DNA from: UMGS172 sp045578845
GTDB lineage: Bacteria; Bacillota; Clostridia; Oscillospirales; Acutalibacteraceae
Direction of reading: 5' to 3'
DNA: 46,396 bases
Assembly: GCA_045578845.1 (NCBI GenBank)
Contig: JAZNLA010000026.1
Coordinates: forward strand, 1 to 46,396
Each line of letters starts with the position of its first letter. Position 1 is the first letter of the stretch. Both the position numbers and the translations under genes were made by a program. Of the stretch, positions 7,730 through 16,423 are shown in pieces. The notes under the pieces are model-generated. The model saw only the letters and a list, made by a program, of their open reading frames with translations. It was not told the DNA's origin and ran no database searches.

Positions 7730-10372
7730 ATGAGTAATAAAACTTACGAAATTGTTGATAGTGTTGAAGCACTTGAATCGGCTTTTGTACACGTTAAAGC
7801 CGCACAAAAAGAGTTTGCAACATTTAGCCAAGAAAAGGTCGATAAAATATTTTTAGCCGCCGCGAGTGCCGCTGATAAAGCAAGAATACCTTTGGCTAAA
7901 ATGGCAGTAGAAGAAACAGGCATGGGTGTTGTTGAAGATAAAGTTATAAAAAACCATTATGCCGCTGAATATATCTACAACGCTTACAAGGATACTAAAA
8001 CTTGCGGCGTTATTGAAGAAGATAAAGCGTACGGTATCAAAAAAATTGCCGAACCTATTGGTGTTATTGCCGCTGTTATTCCTACAACTAATCCAACATC
8101 AACGGCTATATTCAAATGTTTGCTTGCAATAAAAACCCGTAATGCTATTATTATAAGTCCGCATCCAAGAGCAAAAAACTCAACCATTGCCGCCGCAAAG
8201 TTAATACTTGAGGCAGCTGTGGCTGCAGGTGCACCGGAAGGTATTATTGATTGGATTGATGTACCTAGCCTTGAAATGACAAATTTTGTTATGAAAGAGG
8301 CTGATATAATACTTGCTACCGGCGGTCCGGGTATGGTTCGTGCCGCATATTCAAGCGGTAAACCGGCACTTGGTGTAGGTGCAGGTAATACGCCTGCGAT
8401 TATTGACGATACAGCCGATATTTTACTTGCCGTTAACTCTATAATTCATTCTAAAACATTTGATAACGGCATGATTTGTGCATCTGAACAGTCGGTTATT
8501 GTTCTTGATAAGATTTATGATGAAGTAAAAAAGGAATTTGCCAACCGCGGTTGTTATTTCCTTGATTCAAAAGAAATCGAAAAGGTTAGAAAAACAATTA
8601 TTATAAACGGTGCTCTAAATGCCAAAATCGTCGGTCAAAAGGCTGCTATGATTGCAGAATTATCGGGTATTAGCGTACCTGATGGCACTAAAATTTTAAT
8701 CGGTGAAGTTGAAAGCGTTGAACTGTCGGAAGAGTTTGCTCACGAAAAACTGTCACCTGTTCTTGCAATGTATAGGGCAAGTGATTTCCAAGATGCACTC
8801 AAAAAGGCTGAACATCTTGTTGCCGATGGCGGTTACGGTCATACATCTTCAATTTATCTTAATGAAATAACCGAAACAGAAAAGTTGGCTGAATTTTCTG
8901 CAAGAATGTTGACCTGCCGTATTTTAGTTAACACGCCGTCTTCACACGGCGGTATTGGTGACCTTTATAACTTTAAACTTGCACCGTCGCTGACTTTGGG
9001 TTGCGGATCCTGGGGCGGTAACTCTGTTTCTGAAAATGTTGGTATTAAACATTTGCTTAATATTAAAACCGTAGCCGAAAGAAGGGAAAATATGTTGTGG
9101 TTTAGAGCACCTGAAAAAATTTACATTAAAAAGGGTTGTCTGCCTGTTGCTCTTGATGAACTTAAAAACGTTTTGGGTAAGAAAAGAGCCTTTATTGTGA
9201 CCGATACTTTCCTTTATGAGAACGGTTACACCAAACCTATTACCGATAAGTTAGACGAAATGGGCATCGCTCATACAACATTCTTTGATGTTCAACCCGA
9301 CCCGACTCTTAAAAATGCCAAAGACGGTGCTGCTCAAATGAGTGTGTTTAAACCTGATACAATTATAGCACTCGGCGGCGGATCGGCAATGGATGCCGCT
9401 AAGATTATGTGGGTTTTATATGAACATCCCGAAGCCGATTTTATGGATATGGCAATGCGTTTTATTGATATTAGAAAGCGTATATACACTTTCCCGAAAA
9501 TGGGCGAAAAGGCATATTTTATTGCCATTCCTACATCTGCAGGTACAGGTTCTGAGGTTACACCGTTTGCAGTTATTACAGATGAACAAACGAGTGTTAA
9601 ATATCCTCTTGCTGATTATGAACTTCTGCCCAATATGGCTATAGTCGATACTGATTTTCATATGTCGGCACCTAAAGGTTTAACCGCGGCATCAGGTATT
9701 GATGCAGTCACCCATGCTTTAGAGGCTTATGCCGCTATGCTTGCTACCGATTATACCGACGGATTGGCACTTAAATCTTTAAAAATTGTTTTTGAATTTT
9801 TACCGAGAGCCTATGAAAATGGTGCTACAGATGTTTTAGCACGTGAAAAAATGGCTAATGCCGCTACTATGGCGGGCATGGCTTTTGCAAACGCTTTCTT
9901 GGGTGTTTGTCACTCTATGGCACATAAATTAGGTGCATTTCATCATTTGCCTCATGGTGTTGCCAACGCTTTAATGATTGAAGAAGTACTACGTTTTAAT
10001 GCTGCAAATGTTCCTCAAAAAATGGGCACATTTTCACAGTACGACCACCCGCATACTCTGGCGAGATATGCCGAAGTTACCGATTATTTAGGCTTGGGCG
10101 GTAACAGTGATGAGGAAAAATTGGAAAATCTTATTACTGCTATAAATGAACTCAAGGAAAAAGTCGGCATAAAAAAATCCATAAAAGACTACGGCATTGA
10201 TGAGCAAGACTTTTTAAATCGACTTGACGATATGGTTATGCAGGCGTTTGATGACCAATGCACAGGTGCTAACCCGCGTTATCCTCTTATGAGTGAAATT
10301 AAACAAATGTATCTTAATGCATACTACGGTGAACATTTTAAAGAGTTAGATGTTCCCACTGCAAATATGTAA
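7730..10372 (+). CDS. adhE: Bifunctional acetaldehyde-CoA / alcohol dehydrogenase AdhE
   Basis: This 880-residue fermentation enzyme reduces acetyl-CoA to acetaldehyde and then ethanol, regenerating two NAD+. Residues ~1-440 are the CoA-acylating aldehyde dehydrogenase half, with catalytic C250 in DNGMICASEQS and the cofactor loop GVGAGNTPA. A linker leads to the iron-dependent alcohol dehydrogenase half (~460-880) with GGGSAMDAAK and the metal-ligand region HSMAHKLGAFHHLPHG. Length and domain order match canonical AdhE, whose members assemble into spirosomes. It has its own promoter and an AAAGGAG ribosome-binding site, and is followed after 17 bases by a phosphotransferase gene that may be cotranscribed. 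It indicates an anaerobic, ethanol-forming metabolism. Confidence 0.97.
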   Translation: MSNKTYEIVDSVEALESAFVHVKAAQKEFATFSQEKVDKIFLAAASAADKARIPLAKMAVEETGMGVVEDKVIKNHYAAEYIYNAYKDTKTCGVIEEDKAYGIKKIAEPIGVIAAVIPTTNPTSTAIFKCLLAIKTRNAIIISPHPRAKNSTIAAAKLILEAAVAAGAPEGIIDWIDVPSLEMTNFVMKEADIILATGGPGMVRAAYSSGKPALGVGAGNTPAIIDDTADILLAVNSIIHSKTFDNGMICASEQSVIVLDKIYDEVKKEFANRGCYFLDSKEIEKVRKTIIINGALNAKIVGQKAAMIAELSGISVPDGTKILIGEVESVELSEEFAHEKLSPVLAMYRASDFQDALKKAEHLVADGGYGHTSSIYLNEITETEKLAEFSARMLTCRILVNTPSSHGGIGDLYNFKLAPSLTLGCGSWGGNSVSENVGIKHLLNIKTVAERRENMLWFRAPEKIYIKKGCLPVALDELKNVLGKKRAFIVTDTFLYENGYTKPITDKLDEMGIAHTTFFDVQPDPTLKNAKDGAAQMSVFKPDTIIALGGGSAMDAAKIMWVLYEHPEADFMDMAMRFIDIRKRIYTFPKMGEKAYFIAIPTSAGTGSEVTPFAVITDEQTSVKYPLADYELLPNMAIVDTDFHMSAPKGLTAASGIDAVTHALEAYAAMLATDYTDGLALKSLKIVFEFLPRAYENGATDVLAREKMANAATMAGMAFANAFLGVCHSMAHKLGAFHHLPHGVANALMIEEVLRFNAANVPQKMGTFSQYDHPHTLARYAEVTDYLGLGGNSDEEKLENLITAINELKEKVGIKKSIKDYGIDEQDFLNRLDDMVMQAFDDQCTGANPRYPLMSEIKQMYLNAYYGEHFKELDVPTANM

Positions 10373-10389
10373 TATAGGAGGAACTGAAC

Positions 10390-11139
10390 ATGAATAACTC
10401 AACCGTAATTTATAACGATAATTCTAAAATTATCTACCGCGACGGTGACAAATGTATTAAGGTGTTTGATGAAAGTTACTCTAAAGAAGATGTTTTAAAC
10501 GAGGCTTTAAATCAAGCAAGAGTAGAGAATTTAGGTCTTAACACTGCCAAACTTTACGAAGTTAAAAGAATTGACGGAAAATGGGCTATTGTTTTTGATT
10601 TTATTGAAGGTAAAAATCTGGCTGAAATTATGAATGAAGACCCTGAAAATTTAGATAAGTATCTTAATCTGTTTGTCGATTTGCAGATTGCAGTTCATTC
10701 TAAAACGTCACCGTTATTAAAACGTCTTAAAGATAAAATGAGATATAAAATTTCACTTACTGATTTAGACGCTACTACACGTTATGAACTTCACACAAGA
10801 TTAGAATCTATGCCTAAGCACAATAAGGTATGTCATGGTGATTTCAACCCTTCTAATATTATTATTACACCTGAAGGTGTACCTTATATTATTGACTGGG
10901 CTCATGCAACTCAAGGCAACGCTTCGGCGGATGTAGCAAGAACTTATTTATTGTTCTGTCTTGAGGGTAAAACCGATGTCGCCGATAAATATTTAAACTT
11001 TTTCTGTAAAAAGAGTGATACTGCCAAACAATACGTGCAAAAGTGGTTGCCTATTGTAGCCGCATCGCAGTCGGTTAAAGGCAAATCCGAAGAGAGAGAT
11101 TTCTTGCTGAAATGGGTAGACGTTGTTGATTACGAATAA
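10390..11139 (+). CDS. APH-type small-molecule phosphotransferase
   Basis: This 249-residue protein has the aminoglycoside phosphotransferase/choline kinase fold. The catalytic loop is CHGDFNPSNIII (D151) and the metal-binding Asp is D169 in YIIDW. A kinase-like N-lobe (KCIKVFDESYSKEDVLNEA) precedes them. It resembles the broad group annotated as phosphotransferase or TIGR02172-like kinases more than true resistance enzymes, so no antibiotic resistance should be inferred. The substrate is unknown; a sugar, amino-alcohol or nucleoside is possible. It starts 17 bases after adhE behind GGAGGA, so it is probably cotranscribed with it. Transcription ends in a strong hairpin shared with the convergent patatin gene. 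Confidence 0.78.
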   Translation: MNNSTVIYNDNSKIIYRDGDKCIKVFDESYSKEDVLNEALNQARVENLGLNTAKLYEVKRIDGKWAIVFDFIEGKNLAEIMNEDPENLDKYLNLFVDLQIAVHSKTSPLLKRLKDKMRYKISLTDLDATTRYELHTRLESMPKHNKVCHGDFNPSNIIITPEGVPYIIDWAHATQGNASADVARTYLLFCLEGKTDVADKYLNFFCKKSDTAKQYVQKWLPIVAASQSVKGKSEERDFLLKWVDVVDYE

Positions 11140-11142
11140 ATA

Positions 11143-11181
11143 AATAACACGACACAAATTTCTAATTTGTGTCGTGTTATT
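11143..11181. terminator. Bidirectional terminator with a perfect 18-bp stem
   Basis: AATAACACGACACAAATT (11143-11160) pairs perfectly with 11164-11181 across a 3-base loop. It serves the phosphotransferase gene (+) and overlaps the stop and last codon of the convergent patatin-like gene (-). Confidence 0.85.
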
Positions 11182-12028
11182 CTATATGTTTCTTTACAAA
11201 CATTTGTGATATTCTGTTTAAATTTTTAACCATAACATCACCGGTTATTCTTATATTTGAAGGTGCTTGACTTTGGTTAAGTGTTGTAACGGCGGTGTTT
11301 ATTTTGTCATAATCATCAGTACCGTTTTTAAAAACATATCTCAAAATTCGGTCGGCTGCGACGTAACCATCATTTATCATTTGGTTAATTGAGTTTTGTT
11401 CGAAAATTATTGAATCGGTAATAGTAGTCTTTGGCGGGATAACTATTTTAATAATTTTTTTATCAAATTCCAAAGTTTCAAATCTATGTATTGAAGTATC
11501 AAAATACACACAGATAATAAAATCAACATCTTTGTCAATTAGCGGGGCAACGGGAATATTATCAATTATTGCACCGTCAAAATACCTTGCACCGTCAATA
11601 AAGACCGATTTGTTGTATACAGGCATAGCAACACTTGCTTGAAGGTAACGTAAAATAGCGGAATTATCGGTAGCAGAAAGGTTTTTGTAAGTAACGTTTC
11701 TTTTTCCTACATCAAACAGTGAAATATAAAAATCGTTTTTCAAAGTCTTACTGCCTGAATAAAGCGTGAAAATGGATTGTTGCAGATAATCCGACTTTAG
11801 AACATTTTGAATGTACTGCCTGTGCTTGTTTTGACATATGTGACGCCACATGTTTTCGCCGAGCATCATTTTATCAGTAACAAAAGAGTAGCCATTTAAA
11901 ACACCTACCGAAGAACAACTTATGTACTTAAACTGATTAGGAGTTAAATAGTTTTTTATTGCCTTTAAAACACCCATTTGGTAGGCACCTTTTGCCATTC
12001 CGCCCGACAAAACTAAACCGAAATTCAT
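11177..12028 (-). CDS. Patatin-like phospholipase
   Basis: This 283-residue protein belongs to the patatin-like acyl hydrolases (RssA/YlbK-like), which use a Ser-Asp dyad to hydrolyse acyl esters. The oxyanion-hole loop is GGMAKG (residues 9-14) and the catalytic Asp is D151 in YFDGAIIDN. The nucleophile elbow is CSSVG (S40) where the family usually has G-x-S-x-G, so the first Gly is replaced by Cys; Ser and Asp are kept. The ATG at 12028 is preferred because GGTG lies 5 bases upstream. It is a single-gene unit with its own promoter, convergent with the adhE unit. Substrate and physiological role are unknown; the altered elbow may change activity. Confidence 0.82.
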   Translation of the reverse strand: MNFGLVLSGGMAKGAYQMGVLKAIKNYLTPNQFKYISCSSVGVLNGYSFVTDKMMLGENMWRHICQNKHRQYIQNVLKSDYLQQSIFTLYSGSKTLKNDFYISLFDVGKRNVTYKNLSATDNSAILRYLQASVAMPVYNKSVFIDGARYFDGAIIDNIPVAPLIDKDVDFIICVYFDTSIHRFETLEFDKKIIKIVIPPKTTITDSIIFEQNSINQMINDGYVAADRILRYVFKNGTDDYDKINTAVTTLNQSQAPSNIRITGDVMVKNLNRISQMFVKKHIE

Positions 12029-12062
12029 ATTTTCACCACACAATTCACCCTATACTGTATTA

Positions 12063-12091
12063 AATATAACATAATAGAGTAGTTATTTCAA
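12063..12091 (-). promoter_or_regulatory. Sigma-A promoter of the patatin-like gene
   Basis: On the minus strand TTGAAA (12091-12086) and TATATT (12068-12063) are spaced 17 bases, about 35 bases before the ATG at 12028. Confidence 0.65.
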
Positions 12092-12121
12092 GCGAATTTA
12101 TATAAGACGGGTCAAAACGAA

Positions 12122-12148
12122 CAAGGCACTCAGATTATGAGTGCCTTG
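12122..12148 (-). terminator. Terminator hairpin after the solute-binding protein unit
   Basis: A perfect 10-bp stem, CAAGGCACTC (12122-12131) with GAGTGCCTTG (12139-12148), lies just past the stop of the small minus-strand gene. On the minus strand it is followed by a moderately T-rich tract. Confidence 0.7.
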
Positions 12149-12153
12149 TAATT

Positions 12154-12336
12154 TTAAATTATAGGAGGCTCGGGTGTTCTGCGGTATTTTGGCAGAGGTG
12201 ATATATACGGAAACATATCGGTATTTTCAATAATATTATCATATTCCTCGCTGTTTTCATTGCAGTAAACCGTTCCCACTATATCATCGGGTTCATTCTT
12301 TTTCAGAGGAAATTTTCTTTTTTCTTTATCAAACAT
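12154..12336 (-). CDS. Small hypothetical protein, 60 aa
   Basis: I do not recognise this family. The predicted 60-residue protein is soluble, with a basic start (MFDKEKRKFPLKKNE), an acidic middle and a proline-rich tail (SPLPKYRRTPEPPII). ATG 12336 is preferred over GTG 12345 because AAAGGAC sits 11 bases upstream of it and abuts the GTG. It lies downstream of the solute-binding lipoprotein gene on the same strand, before a terminator hairpin, so it could be cotranscribed. The stop and ribosome-binding site are clear, but the gene is short and support is moderate. Confidence 0.5.
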   Translation of the reverse strand: MFDKEKRKFPLKKNEPDDIVGTVYCNENSEEYDNIIENTDMFPYISPLPKYRRTPEPPII

Positions 12337-12390
12337 AAAATACACGTCCTTTCGGGTTTATTTTATGTAAAATAAAAATATATATTTATG

Positions 12391-13971
12391 TTATTTTTTG
12401 CAAATCTTCGAAAATTCAACCGTCATATCGGATTTATGATAAAAAACATTTTGATATTCCTTATCATAAACGATGGCAGTGGGCAGATTGAAAATAGGTA
12501 CCACCGATTCTTCTTTTGATAATATTTCGGTTGCTTTACCTATTAAATCCGAGGCAACTCTAAAATCATCGGTTGAATTTAGTTCTTTAATAATTTTGTT
12601 ATATTCAGTATTTTTTATATCCGCACCGTATCCGTCAGAAAAAAGTCGTAGAGTATCCAAACAATCTTGATAAAGGGGAACAAAGGCGATAGTATAATCG
12701 CCCGAATTTAGTTTTTCCAGCAGTTCCGCTTTACTTGACACAGTTTTTATATTAACATATGCACCTAAATCACTATGCCATTTCACAATTACATCAGACA
12801 GAACTGATTTTATTTCACTGTTTTCAAGAGTGATAATATCAGTTTTAGGAAATTGTTTATTTTTGAGTTTATTAACTTCTTGTAAAAATAGTGTTCTTGA
12901 GTCACTTTTAGAATATTTTATACTGTATTTGGCAGGTGTTATGTACTGTGACAGCGGTTTTTCGAAAAGTAAGGATCCGGAAGATAAAACGGACAGTGAA
13001 TTTGAAAATCTTGAATTCATTTTATTTCCATAGTATTCTCTGTCAATCGACATTGTAAGTGATTTTACAAGTTCTTTGTTAGTGCCTAAATCAGTATTTT
13101 TGTTAAATATCAAAGCATATCCGATTTGATATTCAGTAAACACATTGAATTTGGCTGTATCTACGGTAGTGTAATCATTGTCAAAGTTGACTGTTATTCC
13201 GATTTCTTTATCGTTAATTCTTGAAATTGTGTCTTTTCCTTTACTGCTGACCGAAAGATATACACTTTCGGCTACTGAATATTTAGAGTCATCATTATTT
13301 TTAATAAGTCGGACAAAACTGTCTTTTGACCAAGATTTTACACTGTAATCGCCGTTTGTAAGAATATATTTAACACCCAGTCCGTATTTACCGCCGCAAT
13401 TTTCAAAAAATTCTTTATTGCATGGCATAAAAACAGGGTTTGTTAATTTATATGTAAAGTTAGCATCGGGTTTATATAGCGTAATGACTAAAGTTTTTTC
13501 GTTAATTGCTTTAATCCCGAGTTCGGTATTTTTGCCCGCTAAACAGTCTTGGGCACCGACTATTGAATATATAAGTTCACTTGACGGTGCCGCAGTCTTA
13601 GGGTCAGCGGCTCTTTCGACAGCAAATACAAAATCGTAGGCAGTTATTGGGTTACCGTTACTCCAAACTGTTTTATCGCTTATGTAAAAAGTATATGTCA
13701 GTTTATCGTCACTTAGAGTGTAACTGTCAATCACACCGTTAACTATATTATCGTTTTCATCTAACGAGAAAAGACCTTTAAAACAGTTTCTTACGGCGAT
13801 AAGTTCACTGTAAGAAGATGCTTTTTGCGGGTCGAGGTTATTAGGCATTTCGTCAATACCGAAGTAGAGGTTGAAATTTTCTGCATTACAACCTTGTAAT
13901 GATATAAAAGAGAGGATTAAGACCGTAATAAGACATATACTTATTATACTTTTAAAAGTTTTAAAATTCAC
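12391..13971 (-). CDS. ABC peptide/nickel-type solute-binding lipoprotein (family 5)
   Basis: This 526-residue protein is an extracytoplasmic substrate-binding lipoprotein of the OppA/DppA (SBP family 5) type. It has a lipoprotein signal peptide with lipobox LQGC (Cys ~28), then the family opening (LDPQKASSYSELIAVRNCFKGLFSLDENDNI) and the signature region WSNGNPITAYDFVFAVERAADP. No permease or ATPase genes are nearby, so it is an orphan binding protein that would depend on a transporter encoded elsewhere, or act as a sensor. The start is GTG 13971 behind AGGGTGA, 31 bases downstream of a good sigma-A promoter. Oligopeptide is the commonest ligand; specificity cannot be read from the sequence. 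Confidence 0.88.
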   Translation of the reverse strand: MNFKTFKSIISICLITVLILSFISLQGCNAENFNLYFGIDEMPNNLDPQKASSYSELIAVRNCFKGLFSLDENDNIVNGVIDSYTLSDDKLTYTFYISDKTVWSNGNPITAYDFVFAVERAADPKTAAPSSELIYSIVGAQDCLAGKNTELGIKAINEKTLVITLYKPDANFTYKLTNPVFMPCNKEFFENCGGKYGLGVKYILTNGDYSVKSWSKDSFVRLIKNNDDSKYSVAESVYLSVSSKGKDTISRINDKEIGITVNFDNDYTTVDTAKFNVFTEYQIGYALIFNKNTDLGTNKELVKSLTMSIDREYYGNKMNSRFSNSLSVLSSGSLLFEKPLSQYITPAKYSIKYSKSDSRTLFLQEVNKLKNKQFPKTDIITLENSEIKSVLSDVIVKWHSDLGAYVNIKTVSSKAELLEKLNSGDYTIAFVPLYQDCLDTLRLFSDGYGADIKNTEYNKIIKELNSTDDFRVASDLIGKATEILSKEESVVPIFNLPTAIVYDKEYQNVFYHKSDMTVEFSKICKK

Positions 13972-14001
13972 TTGTATTCACCCTAAATTATTTATATTTT
14001 A

Positions 14002-14030
14002 AGTATAGTATTTTGTTTTTGTGCCGTCAA
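14002..14030 (-). promoter_or_regulatory. Sigma-A promoter of the solute-binding lipoprotein
   Basis: On the minus strand TTGACG (14030-14025) and TATACT (14007-14002) have 17-base spacing, 31 bases before the GTG at 13971. It is divergent from the ylxM promoter, with their -35 boxes 34 bases apart. Confidence 0.72.
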
Positions 14031-14064
14031 GTCAAAAATATTTTTAATATGTAAAGAAAAACAC

Positions 14065-14093
14065 TTGACAGTGCAGTGCTTTACGTGTATAAT
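14065..14093 (+). promoter_or_regulatory. Sigma-A promoter of the ylxM-ffh operon
   Basis: TTGACA (14065-14070) and TATAAT (14088-14093) match consensus exactly with 17-base spacing, 35 bases before the ylxM start. Confidence 0.88.
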
Positions 14094-14128
14094 ACTGTAA
14101 TGTGAATTACTTTACAGGTGGTGTGACC

Positions 14129-14440
14129 GTGAGTAAAGATTTAAGTGTTGTACTTTTGTTTGATTATTACGGCGGTCTTTTACCCGAAAAACAACGCCGT
14201 TTGGTCGAACTTTACTATTGTGACGATTTATCTTTGTCCGAAATTTCCAAAACAGAAGATATTACAAGACAGGGTGCAAGAGATGCAATAGTTCGTGCCG
14301 TTTCAAAATTAAAAAAATATGAAACTTCGATTGGTTTCGTCGAAAAAGCGGTTTCTGTTAAAAGAATTGCAGAAAACTATGTTAATTCGGGCAGTGAAAC
14401 CGACCTAAGTAATTTGCTTGATAGTATTAAAAACATGTAA
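14129..14440 (+). CDS. ylxM: YlxM/p13-type SRP-associated HTH protein
   Basis: This 103-residue protein belongs to the UPF0122/YlxM family of DNA-binding-like helix-turn-helix proteins, which work with the signal recognition particle. The family pattern is clear: LLFDYYGGLLPEKQRRLVELYYCDDLSLSEISKTEDITRQGARDAI, with a sigma-4-like HTH. Family members precede ffh and modulate SRP in streptococci. GTG 14129 is chosen because AGGTGG sits 7 bases upstream, while an ORF starting at 14102 would lack a ribosome-binding site. The stop is 14 bases before the ffh start. Confidence 0.88.
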   Translation: MSKDLSVVLLFDYYGGLLPEKQRRLVELYYCDDLSLSEISKTEDITRQGARDAIVRAVSKLKKYETSIGFVEKAVSVKRIAENYVNSGSETDLSNLLDSIKNM

Positions 14441-14454
14441 GAGAGGTGATATCT

Positions 14455-15801
14455 TTGGCTTTTGAGGGTCTTTCTGAGAAACTTTCCGCCGCATTTAAAA
14501 AACTTCGTAATAAGGGTAAACTTTCTGAGAGTGACCTTAAAGACGCTATGCGTGAAGTACGTTTGGCTTTACTCGAAGCAGACGTTAACTATAAAGTTGC
14601 TAAAGATTTCACTAATAGTATTATAGAAAAAAGTATTGGTGCAAATGTGCTTGAGTCACTTACACCTGCACAAATGGTTATTAAAATCGTTCGTGATGAA
14701 TTGACCTTGCTGATGGGCGGGGAAGAGTCAAGACTTGAAACTGCTTCAAAATTTCCCACTGTAATTATGATGTGCGGTTTACAAGGTTCAGGTAAAACAA
14801 CACACAGTGCAAAACTTGCCAAAATGTTAAAGGCACAAGGTCATCGACCTATGCTCGTAGCGTGTGATATTTACCGTCCTGCCGCTATTGAACAGTTAAG
14901 AGTTTTAGGTGATAAAATTCAAGTTCCTGTATTTGAACAGGGTACCGAAAAACCCGAAAAAACCGCCGTTGCCGCCGTTAAACATGCAAGAGATTACGGT
15001 AACGACTTTATAATTCTTGATACTGCAGGCCGACTTCATATTGATACCGAACTGATGGACGAGTTGAAAAGAATTTGCGAAGCCGTTGAAGTTAATGAGA
15101 TATTACTTGTTGTTGACTCTATGGTCGGTCAAGATGCGGTAAATATTGCCAAGACCTTTAATGAAATGCTTGAAATCACAGGTGTTATCCTTACAAAACT
15201 TGACGGTGATACACGCGGCGGTGCCGCACTGTCCGTAAAATCAGTAACCGGAAAGCCGATTAAGTTTGTAGGTATAGGCGAAAAAATTGACGATCTTGAA
15301 AAATTTCATCCTGACCGTATGGCTTCAAGAATACTCGGTATGGGCGATGTGTTGTCACTTATTGAGAAGGTCGAAACTCAAATTGACGAAAAAGCGGCTT
15401 TAGAAACCGCAAAAAAATTAGAAGAAAATAAGTTTGACTTAAATGACCTGCTTGAGCAGTTTCAGAGTATCAAAAAAATGGGCAATCTTAAAACCCTTTT
15501 AGGTATGATACCGGGTGCAGACAAACAACTGAAAGATGCTGATATTGATGATAAACAAATCGCGAGAGTTGAAGCAATCATAACCTCTATGACCAAAAAA
15601 GAACGTTCAAAACCCGAAATTATCAATGCTTCGCGTAAAAAGAGAATTGCCGCAGGATGCGGTCAGTCGGTTGAAGCGGTAAACCGCTTGCTGCGTCAGT
15701 ATGAACAAATGAAAAAAATGTTCATACAAATGAATTCCAAAAGTGCAAAACGCCGTATGATGCGTGGTTTACCTAATAATTTCGGCGGATTTAATTTTTG
15801 A
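14455..15801 (+). CDS. ffh: Signal recognition particle GTPase Ffh
   Basis: This 448-residue protein is the SRP54 subunit, which binds signal sequences and 4.5S RNA and docks with FtsY for co-translational membrane targeting. It shows the N domain (AFEGLSEKLSAAFKKLRNKGKLSESDLKDAMREVR), the G domain (P-loop GLQGSGKTT, then DTAGR and TKLDGDTRGG) and the methionine-rich M domain (GMIPGADKQL to RRMMRGLPNNFGGFNF). The start is TTG 14455, matching the usual AFEGLSEKL beginning, with AGGTG 6 bases upstream. Length is standard. It is cotranscribed with ylxM and probably with the ribosome-maturation genes downstream. Confidence 0.97.
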   Translation: MAFEGLSEKLSAAFKKLRNKGKLSESDLKDAMREVRLALLEADVNYKVAKDFTNSIIEKSIGANVLESLTPAQMVIKIVRDELTLLMGGEESRLETASKFPTVIMMCGLQGSGKTTHSAKLAKMLKAQGHRPMLVACDIYRPAAIEQLRVLGDKIQVPVFEQGTEKPEKTAVAAVKHARDYGNDFIILDTAGRLHIDTELMDELKRICEAVEVNEILLVVDSMVGQDAVNIAKTFNEMLEITGVILTKLDGDTRGGAALSVKSVTGKPIKFVGIGEKIDDLEKFHPDRMASRILGMGDVLSLIEKVETQIDEKAALETAKKLEENKFDLNDLLEQFQSIKKMGNLKTLLGMIPGADKQLKDADIDDKQIARVEAIITSMTKKERSKPEIINASRKKRIAAGCGQSVEAVNRLLRQYEQMKKMFIQMNSKSAKRRMMRGLPNNFGGFNF

Positions 15802-15849
15802 TATTTATGGTTTTACCATGATATATAATAAAATTTAGGAGGTGCAATT

Positions 15850-16089
15850 ATGGTTAAAATCAGACTTTGCCGTATGGGTGCTAAAAAAGCTCCTTTCTAC
15901 CGTATCGTTGTTGCTGATTCAAGGTCACCACGTGACGGTCGTTTCATTGAAACTATCGGAACATACAATCCTATGACCGACCCTGCAACCGTTACCGTTG
16001 ATGCAGATAAGGCTAAAAAATGGATTGCTAACGGTGCACAACTTACAGATACCGTTAAAGACATTCTCAAAAAGAACGATGTTCTCTAA
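15850..16089 (+). CDS. rpsP: 30S ribosomal protein S16
   Basis: This 79-residue protein is ribosomal protein bS16, a 16S rRNA-binding assembly protein of the small subunit. The N-terminus VKIRLCRMGAKKAPFYRIVVADSRSPRDGRFIETIGTYNP is diagnostic. An AGGAGG site precedes the ATG. It lies 48 bases after ffh in the usual Firmicutes order ffh-rpsP-khpA-rimM-trmD. Confidence 0.98.
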   Translation: MVKIRLCRMGAKKAPFYRIVVADSRSPRDGRFIETIGTYNPMTDPATVTVDADKAKKWIANGAQLTDTVKDILKKNDVL

Positions 16090-16110
16090 GAGTTTTTAGG
16101 AGTAGTCATT

Positions 16111-16344
16111 ATGACAGATTTACTTGTTACTATCGTTTCCCGTCTTGTTTCCGAGCCGGATAAGATTACTGTTATCGTTGACGAGCCTAACGAAGAGGGT
16201 ATAATTGTTTATCATCTTCATGTTGCTGAAGGCGATATGGGACGTGTTATCGGTAAACAGGGCAGAATTGCCAAGGCTATTCGCACTGTTGTGCGTGCTG
16301 CGGCAAACCGTAACAATGAAAAAATAGCGGTTGAAATTGACTGA
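16111..16344 (+). CDS. khpA: KH-domain RNA-binding protein KhpA
   Basis: This 77-residue protein is a single KH domain with the GxxG-type RNA-binding loop IGKQGRIAKAIRTVVRAAA. KhpA (YlqC) forms a dimer or pairs with KhpB/Jag and binds many RNAs, affecting cell division and elongation in several Firmicutes. It is one gene of the rpsP-rimM-trmD operon, 21 bases after rpsP behind AGGAG. Confidence 0.93.
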   Translation: MTDLLVTIVSRLVSEPDKITVIVDEPNEEGIIVYHLHVAEGDMGRVIGKQGRIAKAIRTVVRAAANRNNEKIAVEID

Positions 16345-16372
16345 TTGTTTGTTTTATTTACGGAAGAAATAT

Positions 16373-16399
16373 CCCCTCAAAACATAAGTGTTTGAGGGG
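16373..16399 (+). other. Intercistronic hairpin between khpA and rimM
   Basis: CCCCTCAAA (16373-16381) pairs with TTTGAGGGG (16391-16399), a 9-bp stem. No T run follows (AATTCTTGAATTT), so it is more likely an mRNA processing or stability element or a weak attenuator than a full terminator. Confidence 0.5.
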
Positions 16400-16423
16400 A
16401 ATTCTTGAATTTAGGAGTTAATT

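Noticed and set aside
10390..11139. Aminoglycoside resistance gene
   Set aside because: Only the general APH fold motifs are seen. The position behind adhE and lack of close similarity to known resistance enzymes argue against it.
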